Positions 16,220 to 25,739 of a DNA stretch of 64,000 nt are shown piece after piece. The DNA lies in assembly GCA_934130005.1 (NCBI GenBank), contig CAKOXD010000001.1:1-64000 (forward strand). The letters run 5' to 3'. The notes below the pieces were generated by a model. It had not been told where the DNA came from. It did no database searches and was given only the letters and a program-made list of their open reading frames with translations. Each line of letters starts with the position of its first letter. Within the stretch, counting starts at the first letter, position 1. This stretch comes from an uncultured Bacilli bacterium (GTDB lineage: Bacteria > Bacillota_I > Bacilli_A > RF39 > UBA660). A program made the translations under genes and the position numbers.

Positions 16220-17263
16220 ATGGATAATATATTAAAAGAAATAAAAGAAAAATTAGAAAATATAAAAGACTTAAAACAATTAAATGAATTAAAAATAGAA
16301 TATTTAAGTAAAAAAGGAAAAATAAGTGAATTATCACTTAAAATGAAAGATTTAAATATAGAAGAAAAAAAAGAATATGGTATGAAATTAAATAATTTAA
16401 AATCAGAAGTTAATAACTTATTTGATAATTTAAAAGAAAAATTAGAACAAGAAGAATTAAATAAAAAATTAGAACAAGAAAAAATAGATATAACTTTACC
16501 TGCTACAAAAATACCAGTTGGAGCACCTAATATTTTAGAACATGTTGTAGAAGAAGTAGAAGAATTAATGATATCACTAGGTTATGATGTAGTAGATGGA
16601 CCTGAAATAGAAGAAGATAAATTTAATTTTGAAATGTTAAATATTCCAAAAGGGCACGCTGCAAGAGATGCACAAGATACATTCTATATAGAAGATGAGA
16701 CTATACTACTTAGAAGTCAAACAAGTCCAGTACAAGCAAGAACAATGTTAAAAGGAGAAGGAAAAACACCAATTAGAATGATATGTCCTGGTAAAACATA
16801 TAGAAGAGATGATGATGATGCAACTCATTCACATCAATTTACGCAAATTGAAGGATTACTTGTAGATAAAAAAGATAAAAATATTTCATTATCAGATTTA
16901 AAAGGAACATTTGATGTAATTGCCAAAAAACTATTTGGTAAAGATGTTGAAACACGTTTTAGACCAAGCTACTATCAATTCACAGAACCATCTGTAGAAA
17001 CAGATATAAGTTGTTTTAACTGTAAAGGAAAAGGATGTCCTATATGTAAAAATACAGGATGGATTACAATATCAGGAGCAGGTATAGTTCACCCTAATGT
17101 ACTTAAAAATTGTGGATATGATCCAAATGAATGGACAGGATTTGCTTTTGGTTTTGGTGCAGAAAGATGTGCAATGTTAAAATATGGAATAAATGATATT
17201 AGAACATTTTATCAAACAGATTTAAGGGAACAAACATTATTTGATAGAAAGGATGTAGATTAA
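16220..17263 (+). CDS. pheS: Phenylalanyl-tRNA synthetase alpha subunit
   Basis: The alpha subunit carries the class II catalytic core that activates Phe and charges tRNA-Phe in an alpha2-beta2 enzyme. The 347 residues have the N-terminal coiled-coil arm (1-95), motif 2 (ICPGKTYRRDDDDATHSHQF) and motif 3 (FAFGFGAERCAMLKYGI). A four-Cys knuckle, CFNCKGKGCPICKNTGW, comes before GAGIVHPNVL. It lies directly behind its T-box and is followed after one base by pheT. Confidence 0.96.
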   Translation: MDNILKEIKEKLENIKDLKQLNELKIEYLSKKGKISELSLKMKDLNIEEKKEYGMKLNNLKSEVNNLFDNLKEKLEQEELNKKLEQEKIDITLPATKIPVGAPNILEHVVEEVEELMISLGYDVVDGPEIEEDKFNFEMLNIPKGHAARDAQDTFYIEDETILLRSQTSPVQARTMLKGEGKTPIRMICPGKTYRRDDDDATHSHQFTQIEGLLVDKKDKNISLSDLKGTFDVIAKKLFGKDVETRFRPSYYQFTEPSVETDISCFNCKGKGCPICKNTGWITISGAGIVHPNVLKNCGYDPNEWTGFAFGFGAERCAMLKYGINDIRTFYQTDLREQTLFDRKDVD

Positions 17264-17264
17264 T

Positions 17265-19637
17265 ATGATAAGTTTAAATTGGATAAAAAATTATATTGAT
17301 TTAGATGGAGTTGATTTAATTAAACTTGCAGATGAAATTACTAAAACAGGTGTAAATATAGAAAAAGTTATATCTAATCATATTGATCATTTAGTAATAG
17401 GTGAAGTTGTAGAATGTACTATGCATCCTGATAGTGATCATTTACACGTATGTAAAGTTAATATTGGAAATGAAATAATTCAAATAGTATGTGGTGCTTC
17501 TAATGTAAAAGAAAATATAAAAGTAATAGTTGCACTTCCAGGAGCAAAACTTCCAGGTGATTTTATAATTAAAGCAGGTAAAATTAGAGGAATAGAATCA
17601 AATGGAATGATATGTGCTTTATTTGAACTTGGATTAGAAGAAAAAACAGAAGAAACATATAATAAAGGCATTGAAATATTAGAAAATGATGCAATAGTTG
17701 GAAAAGATCCAATTGAATACTTAGGATTAGATGATACATTATATGAACTTGATATTCATAAAATAAGAAATAACGATTGTTATTATCATATAGGATTCGC
17801 ATATATAATAGCTGCAATCTTAAATAAAAAAGTTAAATTGCCAAATTTAAATTATACTGAAATAGAAGATGATATTAATAACCATTTCAAACTAAATGTT
17901 GACACAAATAAATGTCCTTATTACCTAGGAAAAATGGTCACTAATATAGAAATAAAAGAATCACCAGAATTTATAAAAAAAGCATTAAAAAGTGCAGGTA
18001 TGAGACCAATTAATAATGTTGTAGATATATCAAACTACGTAATGCTTGAATATGGACAACCAATGCATTTTTTTGATAAAGAAAAATTAGGAAATGAAAT
18101 ACTTGTAAGAGATGCTAAAGATAATGAAAAAATAATTACACTAGATAATAAAGAAAGAATATTAAATAGTAATGACATAGTAATAACTGATACAATTAAA
18201 CCTGTATGTTTAGCTGGAGTTATGGGTGGACTAAATACTGAAGTAGATGAAAATACAAAGACAATTTTTATAGAATCAGCTATTTTTAATGGTCCAAGTA
18301 TCAGAACAACAGCAAATAGACTAAACTTAAAATCAGAAGCATCAATTAGATATGGTAAAGGATTAAACTATGAATATACAGAAGATGCTTTAAACCGTGC
18401 ATGTCATTTACTAGAAAAATATGCAAATGCTAAAATATTAAAAGGAATTGTAAAACATGATAAATTAAATAAAGAACCTAAAATAATAACATTTAATGCA
18501 GAAGAAATAAATAACATGCTTGGAATAACAATTAGTAGTGACGATATGGCTCATGAACTTGATAGATTAGATTTTAAATATGAAAGATTAGACTCAAAAT
18601 TTGTAGTAACAATTCCAAATAGAAGAATAGATGTAGATCCAAATATAAATGATATAGCAGAAGAAATAGGAAAACTATATGGATATCATAATTTAAAATC
18701 AACACTACCAGTAATAGAAGAAAAAAAAGGAGAATATATTGGTGATGTTAAATATAGAAAACAAATATCAAAAAGACTTAGAACACTAGGATTAAATGAA
18801 TGTAAAACATATACATTAACAAGTCCTGATATGGCAAAATTATTTAAATATGAAAATAAAGAACAAGTAGTTTTACCAAATCCAATGAGTATAGATAAAT
18901 CAATTGTTAGAACATCAATTATTCCATCACTTTTAAATACATACGAATATAACAAAGCAAGAAAAGTACAAGATATATTGTTATATGAAATATCTAAAAC
19001 ATATGATGAAAATTATATAGAAGATGTAAAAATTTCAATTTTAATGAAAGGAAATTATATTACAAATTCATGGATTAAAAAACAAAAAATAGATTTTTAT
19101 TTAGTAAAAGGAATTCTAGAAAATCTACTTGATTATTTAGGATTTAAAAATAGATATTCATATGAAACAGATATTTTACCTGAAATGCATCCTGGTATTT
19201 CAGCAAGTATTTTATTAGATAGAGAAAAAATCGGTATAATAGGAAGAATTCATCCGAATATAGAAAAAGATGAAGTATATGTTATAGAACTTTCAATGAC
19301 AAAACTATTTGAAAAAAATATAAAACCTATTAAATATAAAGAGGCAAATAAATATCCAGAAATATCAAAAGATTTAGCATTCATAGTAGATAAAAATATA
19401 ACAAGTAATGAAATAATGGCACAAATAAAAAAATCAGGAGGAAGACTTCTACAAAATATTGAAGTATTTGATGTGTATGTTGGAGAAAACGTTCTAGAAA
19501 ATGAAAAATCTATCGCATTTAATCTAAAATTCAGTGATAGTACTAGAACATTAACAGATAATGAAGTAATGGAAGTATTTAACAAAATAATAAATGATGT
19601 AGAAAATAAATTAAATGCAAAATTAAGAGATAAGTAG
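17265..19637 (+). CDS. pheT: Phenylalanyl-tRNA synthetase beta subunit
   Basis: The 790 residues show the full domain order of PheT. A tRNA-binding OB fold (about 40-150) contains VCGASNVKENIKVIVALPGA. The B3/B4 editing domain contains NNVVDISNYVMLEYGQPMH and VCLAGVMGG. The B5 domain lies around 400-470. The catalytic-like core contains NPMSIDKSIVRTSIIPSLL. The C-terminal FDX-ACB anticodon-binding domain begins near YPEISKDLAFIVD. It is coupled to pheS, with only one base between stop and start. Confidence 0.96.
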   Translation: MISLNWIKNYIDLDGVDLIKLADEITKTGVNIEKVISNHIDHLVIGEVVECTMHPDSDHLHVCKVNIGNEIIQIVCGASNVKENIKVIVALPGAKLPGDFIIKAGKIRGIESNGMICALFELGLEEKTEETYNKGIEILENDAIVGKDPIEYLGLDDTLYELDIHKIRNNDCYYHIGFAYIIAAILNKKVKLPNLNYTEIEDDINNHFKLNVDTNKCPYYLGKMVTNIEIKESPEFIKKALKSAGMRPINNVVDISNYVMLEYGQPMHFFDKEKLGNEILVRDAKDNEKIITLDNKERILNSNDIVITDTIKPVCLAGVMGGLNTEVDENTKTIFIESAIFNGPSIRTTANRLNLKSEASIRYGKGLNYEYTEDALNRACHLLEKYANAKILKGIVKHDKLNKEPKIITFNAEEINNMLGITISSDDMAHELDRLDFKYERLDSKFVVTIPNRRIDVDPNINDIAEEIGKLYGYHNLKSTLPVIEEKKGEYIGDVKYRKQISKRLRTLGLNECKTYTLTSPDMAKLFKYENKEQVVLPNPMSIDKSIVRTSIIPSLLNTYEYNKARKVQDILLYEISKTYDENYIEDVKISILMKGNYITNSWIKKQKIDFYLVKGILENLLDYLGFKNRYSYETDILPEMHPGISASILLDREKIGIIGRIHPNIEKDEVYVIELSMTKLFEKNIKPIKYKEANKYPEISKDLAFIVDKNITSNEIMAQIKKSGGRLLQNIEVFDVYVGENVLENEKSIAFNLKFSDSTRTLTDNEVMEVFNKIINDVENKLNAKLRDK

Positions 19638-19644
19638 GTATATA

Positions 19645-19884
19645 ATGAAAGAATTAATACAAAATGAATATAAACCAATTACCATGTGGGGATATTTTGG
19701 ATATCAAATATTATTTTCAATACCAATTATTGGATTTATATTAATAATTATATTTTCACTTGGTGGAACATCAAATATAAATTTAAGAAATTTTGCAAGA
19801 TCATATTTTTGCAAATATATAATTTTAGCTATAATTTTTCTAATAATATTTATATTATATATGATTTTAAACACTAATGTTTAA
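19645..19884 (+). CDS. Small two-span membrane protein
   Basis: The protein has 79 residues and two hydrophobic segments (about 15-42 and 58-77) separated by a basic loop with NLRNFARSYF. The layout matches a widespread family of tiny unnamed membrane proteins in Bacillota, whose members share an SIPIIGFI-type first span and an NLRNFAR loop. No function is known to me. It starts 7 bases after pheT and ends 12 bases before mscL, so it is in the same transcript. Confidence 0.7.
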   Translation: MKELIQNEYKPITMWGYFGYQILFSIPIIGFILIIIFSLGGTSNINLRNFARSYFCKYIILAIIFLIIFILYMILNTNV

Positions 19885-19896
19885 GGAGAATAAAAT

Positions 19897-20280
19897 ATGA
19901 AGAACATAATAATAGAATTTAAAAAATTTATATCAAGAGGAAATGTTATTGATCTTGCAGTCGGAGTATTAATAGGATCAGCATTTTCTAATCTTGTAAC
20001 ATCTCTAACAGATAATATAATCTCGCCAATTATTGGAATGTTTGGAAAAACAGATTTTAGAGGAATGATACTAAATATAGATGTAGCATTTATACATTTA
20101 TCACTAAAATATGGAGCATTTCTAACAGATGTATTAAATTTTCTTATAATGGCATTTATAGTATTTATAATGGTAAAAATAATGAATAAAATATTTCATA
20201 AAGAAGAAAAGAAAGAAAATAAAAATAAAGAAGAAGTATTATTACTAGAAGAAATAAGAGATTTATTAAAAAAACAATAA
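19897..20280 (+). CDS. mscL: Large-conductance mechanosensitive channel MscL
   Basis: MscL opens under high membrane tension to release solutes during hypo-osmotic shock. The 127 residues begin with the amphipathic helix and first span FKKFISRGNVIDLAVGVLIG, which forms the gate. After the short external loop comes the second span (LNFLIMAFIVFIMVKIM) and a charged cytoplasmic helix ending LLEEIRDLLKKQ. Length and motifs match the family. The terminator stem reaches back into its last codons. Confidence 0.95.
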   Translation: MKNIIIEFKKFISRGNVIDLAVGVLIGSAFSNLVTSLTDNIISPIIGMFGKTDFRGMILNIDVAFIHLSLKYGAFLTDVLNFLIMAFIVFIMVKIMNKIFHKEEKKENKNKEEVLLLEEIRDLLKKQ

Positions 20281-20290
20281 ATCTCTTTTT
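20256..20290 (+). terminator. Intrinsic terminator of the pheST-mscL operon
   Basis: AAGAGATTTATT (20256-20267) pairs with AATAAATCTCTT (20276-20287) around an A-rich loop, followed by T. The 5-prime arm codes for the last residues of MscL. Confidence 0.75.
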
Positions 20291-20293
20291 AAT

Positions 20294-20322
20294 TTTTCAA
20301 AAACTATAGAATATGTTATAAT
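20294..20322 (+). promoter_or_regulatory. Promoter of the acyltransferase cluster
   Basis: TATAAT at 20317-20322 with a weak TTTTCA at 20294-20299 (17-base spacer). The gene starts at 20340 behind AGAGGTAAT. Confidence 0.4.
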
Positions 20323-20339
20323 GATAAAGAGGTAATAAT

Positions 20340-20903
20340 ATGAAAGAATCAAAATTATATACAATTTCACTACCAATTATAAAAATATTAGTAAAAATAA
20401 TTTTAAGACCAAAAATTATAAATAAAAAATATATAAATGATGAAAAAATAATTTTAGCCGGAACTCATACACATGATCTTGATTGTCTTCTTTTAATGTC
20501 ATCAACCAAAAGACACATTCATTTTTTAGCTAAAAAAGAGTTATTTGAAGGAAAATTTAAATTCATATTTAAAAATATGGATTTAATACCAGTAGATAGA
20601 AAAAATAAAGATAAATCTGTAATACCTGCAGCTAAAAAATATTTAGAAGAAAATAAAATAGTTGGAATATTTCCAGAAGGTACATATTCAAAAAATCATG
20701 AATTATTACCATTTAAAATAGGTACTGTTAAAATAGCTCATGATACAAATAGCAAAATAGTTCCATTTATAATAAAAGGAAATTATTTTAAAAATAATTT
20801 AAAAATAGTATATGGGCCTCCATTTAAAATAGAAAGTGATAATTTAGAAGAAGAAAATAAAAAATTTAGAGAAAAAATAATTAAAATGTTAGAGGAGAAT
20901 TAA
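20340..20903 (+). CDS. plsC: 1-acyl-sn-glycerol-3-phosphate acyltransferase, copy 1
   Basis: The family adds the second acyl chain to lysophosphatidate in phospholipid synthesis. The 187 residues contain the catalytic HX4D box (HTHDLD), the acceptor-binding FPEGTYSK block and VPFIIKGNY near the C-terminus. It ends one base before an acyl-CoA/ACP ligase-like gene, and a second, related acyltransferase follows that. The trio probably forms one operon that activates fatty acids and transfers them to glycerophosphate or another acceptor. Confidence 0.85.
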   Translation: MKESKLYTISLPIIKILVKIILRPKIINKKYINDEKIILAGTHTHDLDCLLLMSSTKRHIHFLAKKELFEGKFKFIFKNMDLIPVDRKNKDKSVIPAAKKYLEENKIVGIFPEGTYSKNHELLPFKIGTVKIAHDTNSKIVPFIIKGNYFKNNLKIVYGPPFKIESDNLEEENKKFREKIIKMLEEN

Positions 20904-20904
20904 A

Positions 20905-22638
20905 ATGGGAATACTAGATATATTTAAAGGTAAAAAGAAATTTGATGAACCTTGGAGTAAATATTATACAGAAGAAGAATTAAATTTTAAAATACCAAAT
21001 AAAACAATGTATGAAATGTTGATGGATAGCAAAGAAAAATATCCAAATAATATAGCAATCAAATATTTTGACAAAAAAATAAAATATAAAACATTAGTAA
21101 AAAAAATAGAAAAAGCTAGTAAAGCATTTACATATTATGGAGTAAAAAAAGGTGATATAGTAACTATTTGTATGCCAAATACACCAGAAGTTTTGATAGC
21201 TTTATATGCTTTAAATAAAATAGGGGCAATCGCACATATGACACATCCTCTATCAGCAGAAGAAGAAATAAAAGAAGCAGTAAATAATACAAATTCAAAA
21301 ATACTAATTATAATCGATATGAATTATGAAAAAATAAAAAATATAGTAAATAAAACAGAACTTGATAAAATAATATTTGTATCAGCAGCTAATGGGATGG
21401 ATTTAATACATCATATTGGATATAATTTAACTAAAAAAAGAAAATATAAAAAATACCCTAGAACTAAAAAATATATATCATGGAACAATTTTATTTTAAA
21501 GAGTTATAAAATAAAAAGAATAAAAAAACCTCTTGTAGATAAAAATACACCAGCAGTTATATTACATAGTGGTGGTACAAGTGGTAAACCAAAATATGTA
21601 GTATTAACTAATAAAGCATTTAATGTATCTGCAATCCAAGAAAAAATTGTCTTAAAAAAACTAGTACCAGGAGATTCTACAATTGCAATTATGCCTAACT
21701 TTCATGGATTTGGACTAAGTGTTTGTATGCATACGCCACTTTGTTTTGGATTTCACACAATATTAATACCACAATTTGATTCAAAAAAATTTGATGTACT
21801 AATAAATAAAACAAAACCAACTACTATACTTGGTGTACCAACGCTTTATGAAGCATTAATAAATAGCCATAATATCAAAAATTTAGACTTATCATATATG
21901 AAATATGTAGTAAGTGGTGGAGATCAAATTGGAAAATCACTTGAAGAAAGAATAAATGAATATTTAAAAGAACATAATTGTAAAGCTAAAATTACTCAAG
22001 GATATGGTCTTAGTGAAGGACTTGCAGCAGTATGTTTGTGTTATGATGATAAAAATAAAAATGGAAGTATAGGACTTCCATTACCTAGAAATCATATAAA
22101 AATAATAGATCCAGTAACAAGAAAAACAGTGCCATATGGTGTTACAGGTGAAATTTGTATCAATGGACCTACTGTTATGAAAGGGTATTTAAATGACGAA
22201 TCAGAAACAAATGATGCTCTTCAAGTACATAAAGACAATCATGTATGGCTTCATACAGGAGATATGGGACATATGGATAGCGATGGGTTCTTGTTTTACG
22301 ACCAAAGAATCAAAAGAATGATAATAACATCTGGATATAATGTATATCCTTCACATATAGAAGAGGTAATAGAAAGACATCCAGATGTACTTCAATGTAC
22401 AGTAGTCGCAATGGATCATCCATATAAAGTACAAGTACCAAAAGCATTTATAGTACTAAAAGATGGAAAAAATGCTAATATATTTAAAAAAATGGCAATA
22501 AAAGAATACTGTAAAAAAAATCTTGCTCACTATATGTGTCCATATAAATATGTATTTAGAAAAGCTTTACCAAAAACAAGACTTGGAAAAATAGATTTTA
22601 AGTCATTACAAGCAGACGATGGAGATGATGATTATTAA
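20905..22638 (+). CDS. AMP-binding acyl-CoA/acyl-ACP synthetase
   Basis: The 577 residues form an ANL-superfamily adenylate-forming enzyme. The P-loop-like motif ILHSGGTSGKPK is at about 222-233. GYGLSEG lies near 370, and the hinge and C-terminal lid contain LHTGDMGHMD and the SGYNVYPSHIEE block. A conserved Lys near the end (TRLGKIDFKSL) is the adenylation lysine. The sequence is most like long-chain fatty-acid ligases. Its place between two PlsC-type acyltransferases suggests it activates exogenous or recycled fatty acids for lipid synthesis. The exact acyl substrate is not readable. Confidence 0.85.
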   Translation: MGILDIFKGKKKFDEPWSKYYTEEELNFKIPNKTMYEMLMDSKEKYPNNIAIKYFDKKIKYKTLVKKIEKASKAFTYYGVKKGDIVTICMPNTPEVLIALYALNKIGAIAHMTHPLSAEEEIKEAVNNTNSKILIIIDMNYEKIKNIVNKTELDKIIFVSAANGMDLIHHIGYNLTKKRKYKKYPRTKKYISWNNFILKSYKIKRIKKPLVDKNTPAVILHSGGTSGKPKYVVLTNKAFNVSAIQEKIVLKKLVPGDSTIAIMPNFHGFGLSVCMHTPLCFGFHTILIPQFDSKKFDVLINKTKPTTILGVPTLYEALINSHNIKNLDLSYMKYVVSGGDQIGKSLEERINEYLKEHNCKAKITQGYGLSEGLAAVCLCYDDKNKNGSIGLPLPRNHIKIIDPVTRKTVPYGVTGEICINGPTVMKGYLNDESETNDALQVHKDNHVWLHTGDMGHMDSDGFLFYDQRIKRMIITSGYNVYPSHIEEVIERHPDVLQCTVVAMDHPYKVQVPKAFIVLKDGKNANIFKKMAIKEYCKKNLAHYMCPYKYVFRKALPKTRLGKIDFKSLQADDGDDDY

Positions 22639-23215
22639 AACACCAATATTATATAAAATAGGAAGATTTATTCTAGGTCCAATATTTAAATTGTATTATA
22701 ATCCAAAAATAATAAATAAAGAAGTGATACCTAAAGATGGCCCAATATTAATAGTAGGAAACCATAAACATGTTTACGATCAATGTCTAACTATAATCGC
22801 AACTAAAAGATTTATAAATTATATGGCTAAAAAAGAATATTTTGATTCTAAAATGGCATGGTTTTTTAAAGGCACAGGATGTATTAGTGTAGATAGAAGT
22901 AAAAAAGACGATAATGCTACTAATAAAGCATTAGAAATATTAAATAATAATGGAGCAGTTGGATTATTTCCAGAAGGAACAAGAAATAAAACAAAAGAAT
23001 TCTTACTTCCTTTTAAATTTGGAACAGTATCAATGGCAAAAAAAACAAATGCAACAATAGTACCATTTGGATTAACAGGAGATTATAAATTTAGAAGTAA
23101 GAATTTAACTGTAAGATATGGAACACCATTCAAAGTAGATAATATGACACTAGAAGAAGCAAATAATAAATTATATAAAGAAGTAGAAAAATTAATGAAA
23201 GAAAACTTAAAATAA
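22619..23215 (+). CDS. plsC: 1-acyl-sn-glycerol-3-phosphate acyltransferase, copy 2
   Basis: This second acyltransferase has up to 198 residues and keeps the HX4D box (HKHVYD), the VDRSKKD stretch and FPEGTRNK. It overlaps the end of the ligase gene by 20 bases. Three in-frame ATG codons (22619, 22625, 22628) compete as the start, and GGAG at 22621 favours the last. It resembles the first copy but is clearly diverged, so the two may use different acyl donors or acceptors. A strong terminator closes the operon. Confidence 0.83.
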   Translation: MEMMIIKTPILYKIGRFILGPIFKLYYNPKIINKEVIPKDGPILIVGNHKHVYDQCLTIIATKRFINYMAKKEYFDSKMAWFFKGTGCISVDRSKKDDNATNKALEILNNNGAVGLFPEGTRNKTKEFLLPFKFGTVSMAKKTNATIVPFGLTGDYKFRSKNLTVRYGTPFKVDNMTLEEANNKLYKEVEKLMKENLK

Positions 23216-23245
23216 GAAAATATGTTTGTATATTTTCTTATTTTT
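23211..23245 (+). terminator. Intrinsic terminator of the acyltransferase operon
   Basis: A 13-bp stem, 23211-23223 with 23230-23242, rich in AATAAGAAAATA / TATTTTCTTATT, is followed by T. The 5-prime arm overlaps the stop codon region. Confidence 0.8.
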
Positions 23246-23290
23246 ATTGATTTAATTTAATATTTATTTTATAATAAATATGGTGATTAT

Positions 23291-24379
23291 ATGAAGTCAG
23301 TATATATTCATATACCTTTTTGTAATAATATATGTTCATATTGTGATTTTACAAAAATGTTTTATAATGAAGATTTAGTAGAAAAATATTTAGATATACT
23401 AGAAAATGAAATAAAAGAAAACTATAAAAATGAAAAAATAAGTACAGTCTATATAGGTGGAGGAACACCAAGCTCATTAAATATTAAACAATTAAAAAAA
23501 TTACTAGAAATAACTAAAATCTTTAATTTAAATAAAAATTATGAATATACATTTGAAGCAAATATAGAATCACTTGATATAGAAAAAATAAAATTATTAA
23601 AAAAATATAAAGTAAATAGATTAAGTATAGGAATAGAAACATTTAATGAAAAACATTTAAAATTTTTAAATAGATTTCATACAAATGAAGAAGTATATAA
23701 AAAAATAAATTATGCTAAAAAATATTTTGATAACATTAATATAGATTTGATGTATGCTTTAAAAGACGAAACATTAGAAGAATTAAAAAAAGATATAGAA
23801 TTATTTTTAAAATTAGATATTAATCATATATCAACATATTCGCTTATAATTGAACCACATACAAAACTTTATATAAATAATATTAAAAATATAGATGAAG
23901 ATTTAGATTATGAAATGTATGAATATATATGTAAAACCTTAAAAGAAAATAGTTTTAATCATTATGAAGTAAGCAATTTTGCTAAAAAAGGATATGAATC
24001 AAAACATAATCTAACATATTGGAATAACTTAGAATACTATGGTTTTGGGCTTGGAGCAAGTGGATTTGTAAATAATATTAGGTATACAAACACTTCAAAT
24101 ATAAAAAACTATTTAAAAAAAATATACATAAAAGAAAAAATAGAAATGTCACAAATAGAAAATATGCAAAATGAAATGATATTAGGCCTTAGAAAATTAA
24201 AAGGTGTAAATATAAAAAAATTCGAAAAAAAATACAATATAGAAATCAAAGACGCATTTAAAATAGATGATTTATTAAAGAAAGGAAAGTTAATTATAAA
24301 AGATAATTATATATTTATAAATCCTAAATATATATATTTATCTAATGATATATTAATTAATTTTATAGGTGAAGAATGA
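23291..24379 (+). CDS. hemW: Radical SAM coproporphyrinogen III oxidase-like protein HemW
   Basis: The 362 residues begin with the HemN/HemW radical-SAM signature YIHIPFCNNICSYCDF, whose three Cys hold the [4Fe-4S] cluster. Then come VYIGGGTPSSL and the SIGIETFNEKHL block. HemW-type proteins are heme chaperones or heme-transfer proteins rather than true oxidases. The CX3CX2CDF form fits HemW. No heme-synthesis gene is seen in the window. It ends in TGA, overlapping the next gene (ATGA). Confidence 0.88.
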   Translation: MKSVYIHIPFCNNICSYCDFTKMFYNEDLVEKYLDILENEIKENYKNEKISTVYIGGGTPSSLNIKQLKKLLEITKIFNLNKNYEYTFEANIESLDIEKIKLLKKYKVNRLSIGIETFNEKHLKFLNRFHTNEEVYKKINYAKKYFDNINIDLMYALKDETLEELKKDIELFLKLDINHISTYSLIIEPHTKLYINNIKNIDEDLDYEMYEYICKTLKENSFNHYEVSNFAKKGYESKHNLTYWNNLEYYGFGLGASGFVNNIRYTNTSNIKNYLKKIYIKEKIEMSQIENMQNEMILGLRKLKGVNIKKFEKKYNIEIKDAFKIDDLLKKGKLIIKDNYIFINPKYIYLSNDILINFIGEE

Positions 24380-24966
24380 TAAATTTAGAAATAAAAGAAG
24401 AAACATTTAATAAAGAATATACATATATAAAAAATAAAAAATATAGAGATAACTTAAAAATAATGGTTAATTTAATACCTGATTACTTTTTTAGTGTTCC
24501 AGCTTCTTCAACTGGTAAATACCATCCTTCCTTTTCACTAGGTGAAGGTGGTCTTGTTAGACATACAAAATTTGCTGTAAGAATAGCATATGAACTTTTT
24601 CAAGATGAATCAATAACTGGTATATTTAATCAAAATGAAAAAGATTTAATGATATTTGCTCTTGTATTACATGATTCATTAAAATCGGGACTAATAAAAG
24701 AGGAATATACAAGATTTGATCATCCCTTATTAGCAAGTAATTACATAAAAGAAAATAAAGATAAATTAACCTTAACAGATAATGAAATAAAATTTGTTTG
24801 TAGTGTTATAGAATCACATATGGGTCCATGGAACAAAGATTATAAAGGAAATGAAATATTACCACTTCCAAAAAATAAATATCAAAAATTTGTACATATG
24901 TGTGATTTTTTAGCAAGTCGTAAATTTTTAGATACTAAATTTAATAATAATGAAATAGAAGATTAA
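24376..24966 (+). CDS. HD-domain phosphohydrolase
   Basis: The protein has 196 residues. The metal-binding HD pattern is seen as VRHTKF, LVLHDSLK and a later ESHMGPWN followed by MCDFLASRK. Together these give the H...HD...D set of the HD superfamily. Substrates in this family range from nucleotides to cyclic dinucleotides and cannot be told from sequence. It is coupled to hemW by a 4-base overlap and followed after 10 bases by the thymidylate kinase gene, so a role in nucleotide metabolism is possible. Confidence 0.8.
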   Translation: MINLEIKEETFNKEYTYIKNKKYRDNLKIMVNLIPDYFFSVPASSTGKYHPSFSLGEGGLVRHTKFAVRIAYELFQDESITGIFNQNEKDLMIFALVLHDSLKSGLIKEEYTRFDHPLLASNYIKENKDKLTLTDNEIKFVCSVIESHMGPWNKDYKGNEILPLPKNKYQKFVHMCDFLASRKFLDTKFNNNEIED

Positions 24967-24976
24967 AGGAGAAAAA

Positions 24977-25663
24977 ATGAGAGGAAAATTAATAGTAGTA
25001 GAGGGTACAGATTGTTCTGGTAAAGAAACACAAACAAAAATGTTAGTAGAAAAATTAACAGAAAACAATAGAAAAGTTAAAAGATATAGTTTTCCAATGT
25101 ATGATACACCAACAGGTAAAATAGTTGGAGGTCCATATTTAGGCAAAAAATATATCAGCGATGGCTGGTTTAGTGAAGGAGCACCCAATGTTCCATATAA
25201 AGTCGCATCTCTTTTATATGCTGCAGATAGACTTTATAATATAGATAAAATAAATAATGATTTAGAAAATGGTATCGATGTAATATTAGATAGATATGTC
25301 TATTCAAATATGGCACATCAAGGTGGTAAAATAATTGATAAAAAAGAAAGAATAGATTTATATAAATGGTTAGAAGAACTAGAATTTAATTTATTAAATT
25401 TACCAATTCCAGATATAAAAATATTTTTGCATATGCCAGTAGAATATACAAAAATTTTAAAGCAAAATAGATTAGAAGAAGCAGACCAACATGAAAAAGA
25501 TAAAAATCATTTAATTAATGCAGAAAAAGCATATTTAGAAATAGCTAAAATGTATGATTTTAATCTAATAGAATGTATTAAAGATAATAATATAAAATCA
25601 ATAGATGACATAAATAAAGAATTATATGATATAGTAGAAAAACTTATCAATAAAAAATCCTAA
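24977..25663 (+). CDS. tmk: Thymidylate (deoxynucleoside monophosphate) kinase
   Basis: dTMP kinase makes dTDP from dTMP and ATP. The 228 residues carry the P-loop GTDCSGKET near the N-terminus (about 9-17) and YSFPMYDTPTG, where dTMP binds. The DR(Y) motif appears as VILDRYVYSNMAHQG, and a lid region includes EEADQHEKD. The insertion before DRY and the length are those of the clostridial form of the enzyme. AAAGGAG precedes ATG 24977. Confidence 0.9.
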   Translation: MRGKLIVVEGTDCSGKETQTKMLVEKLTENNRKVKRYSFPMYDTPTGKIVGGPYLGKKYISDGWFSEGAPNVPYKVASLLYAADRLYNIDKINNDLENGIDVILDRYVYSNMAHQGGKIIDKKERIDLYKWLEELEFNLLNLPIPDIKIFLHMPVEYTKILKQNRLEEADQHEKDKNHLINAEKAYLEIAKMYDFNLIECIKDNNIKSIDDINKELYDIVEKLINKKS

Positions 25664-25679
25664 TAAAAAGGATTTTTTT
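25653..25679 (+). terminator. Intrinsic terminator after tmk
   Basis: AAAAATCC (25653-25660) pairs with GGATTTTT (25670-25677), followed by T. Confidence 0.75.
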
Positions 25680-25739
25680 ATTGATTTTTTAAGCAAATTT
25701 TGATATTATAGAAAACATTAAATAAGAGGGGGAAAATAT

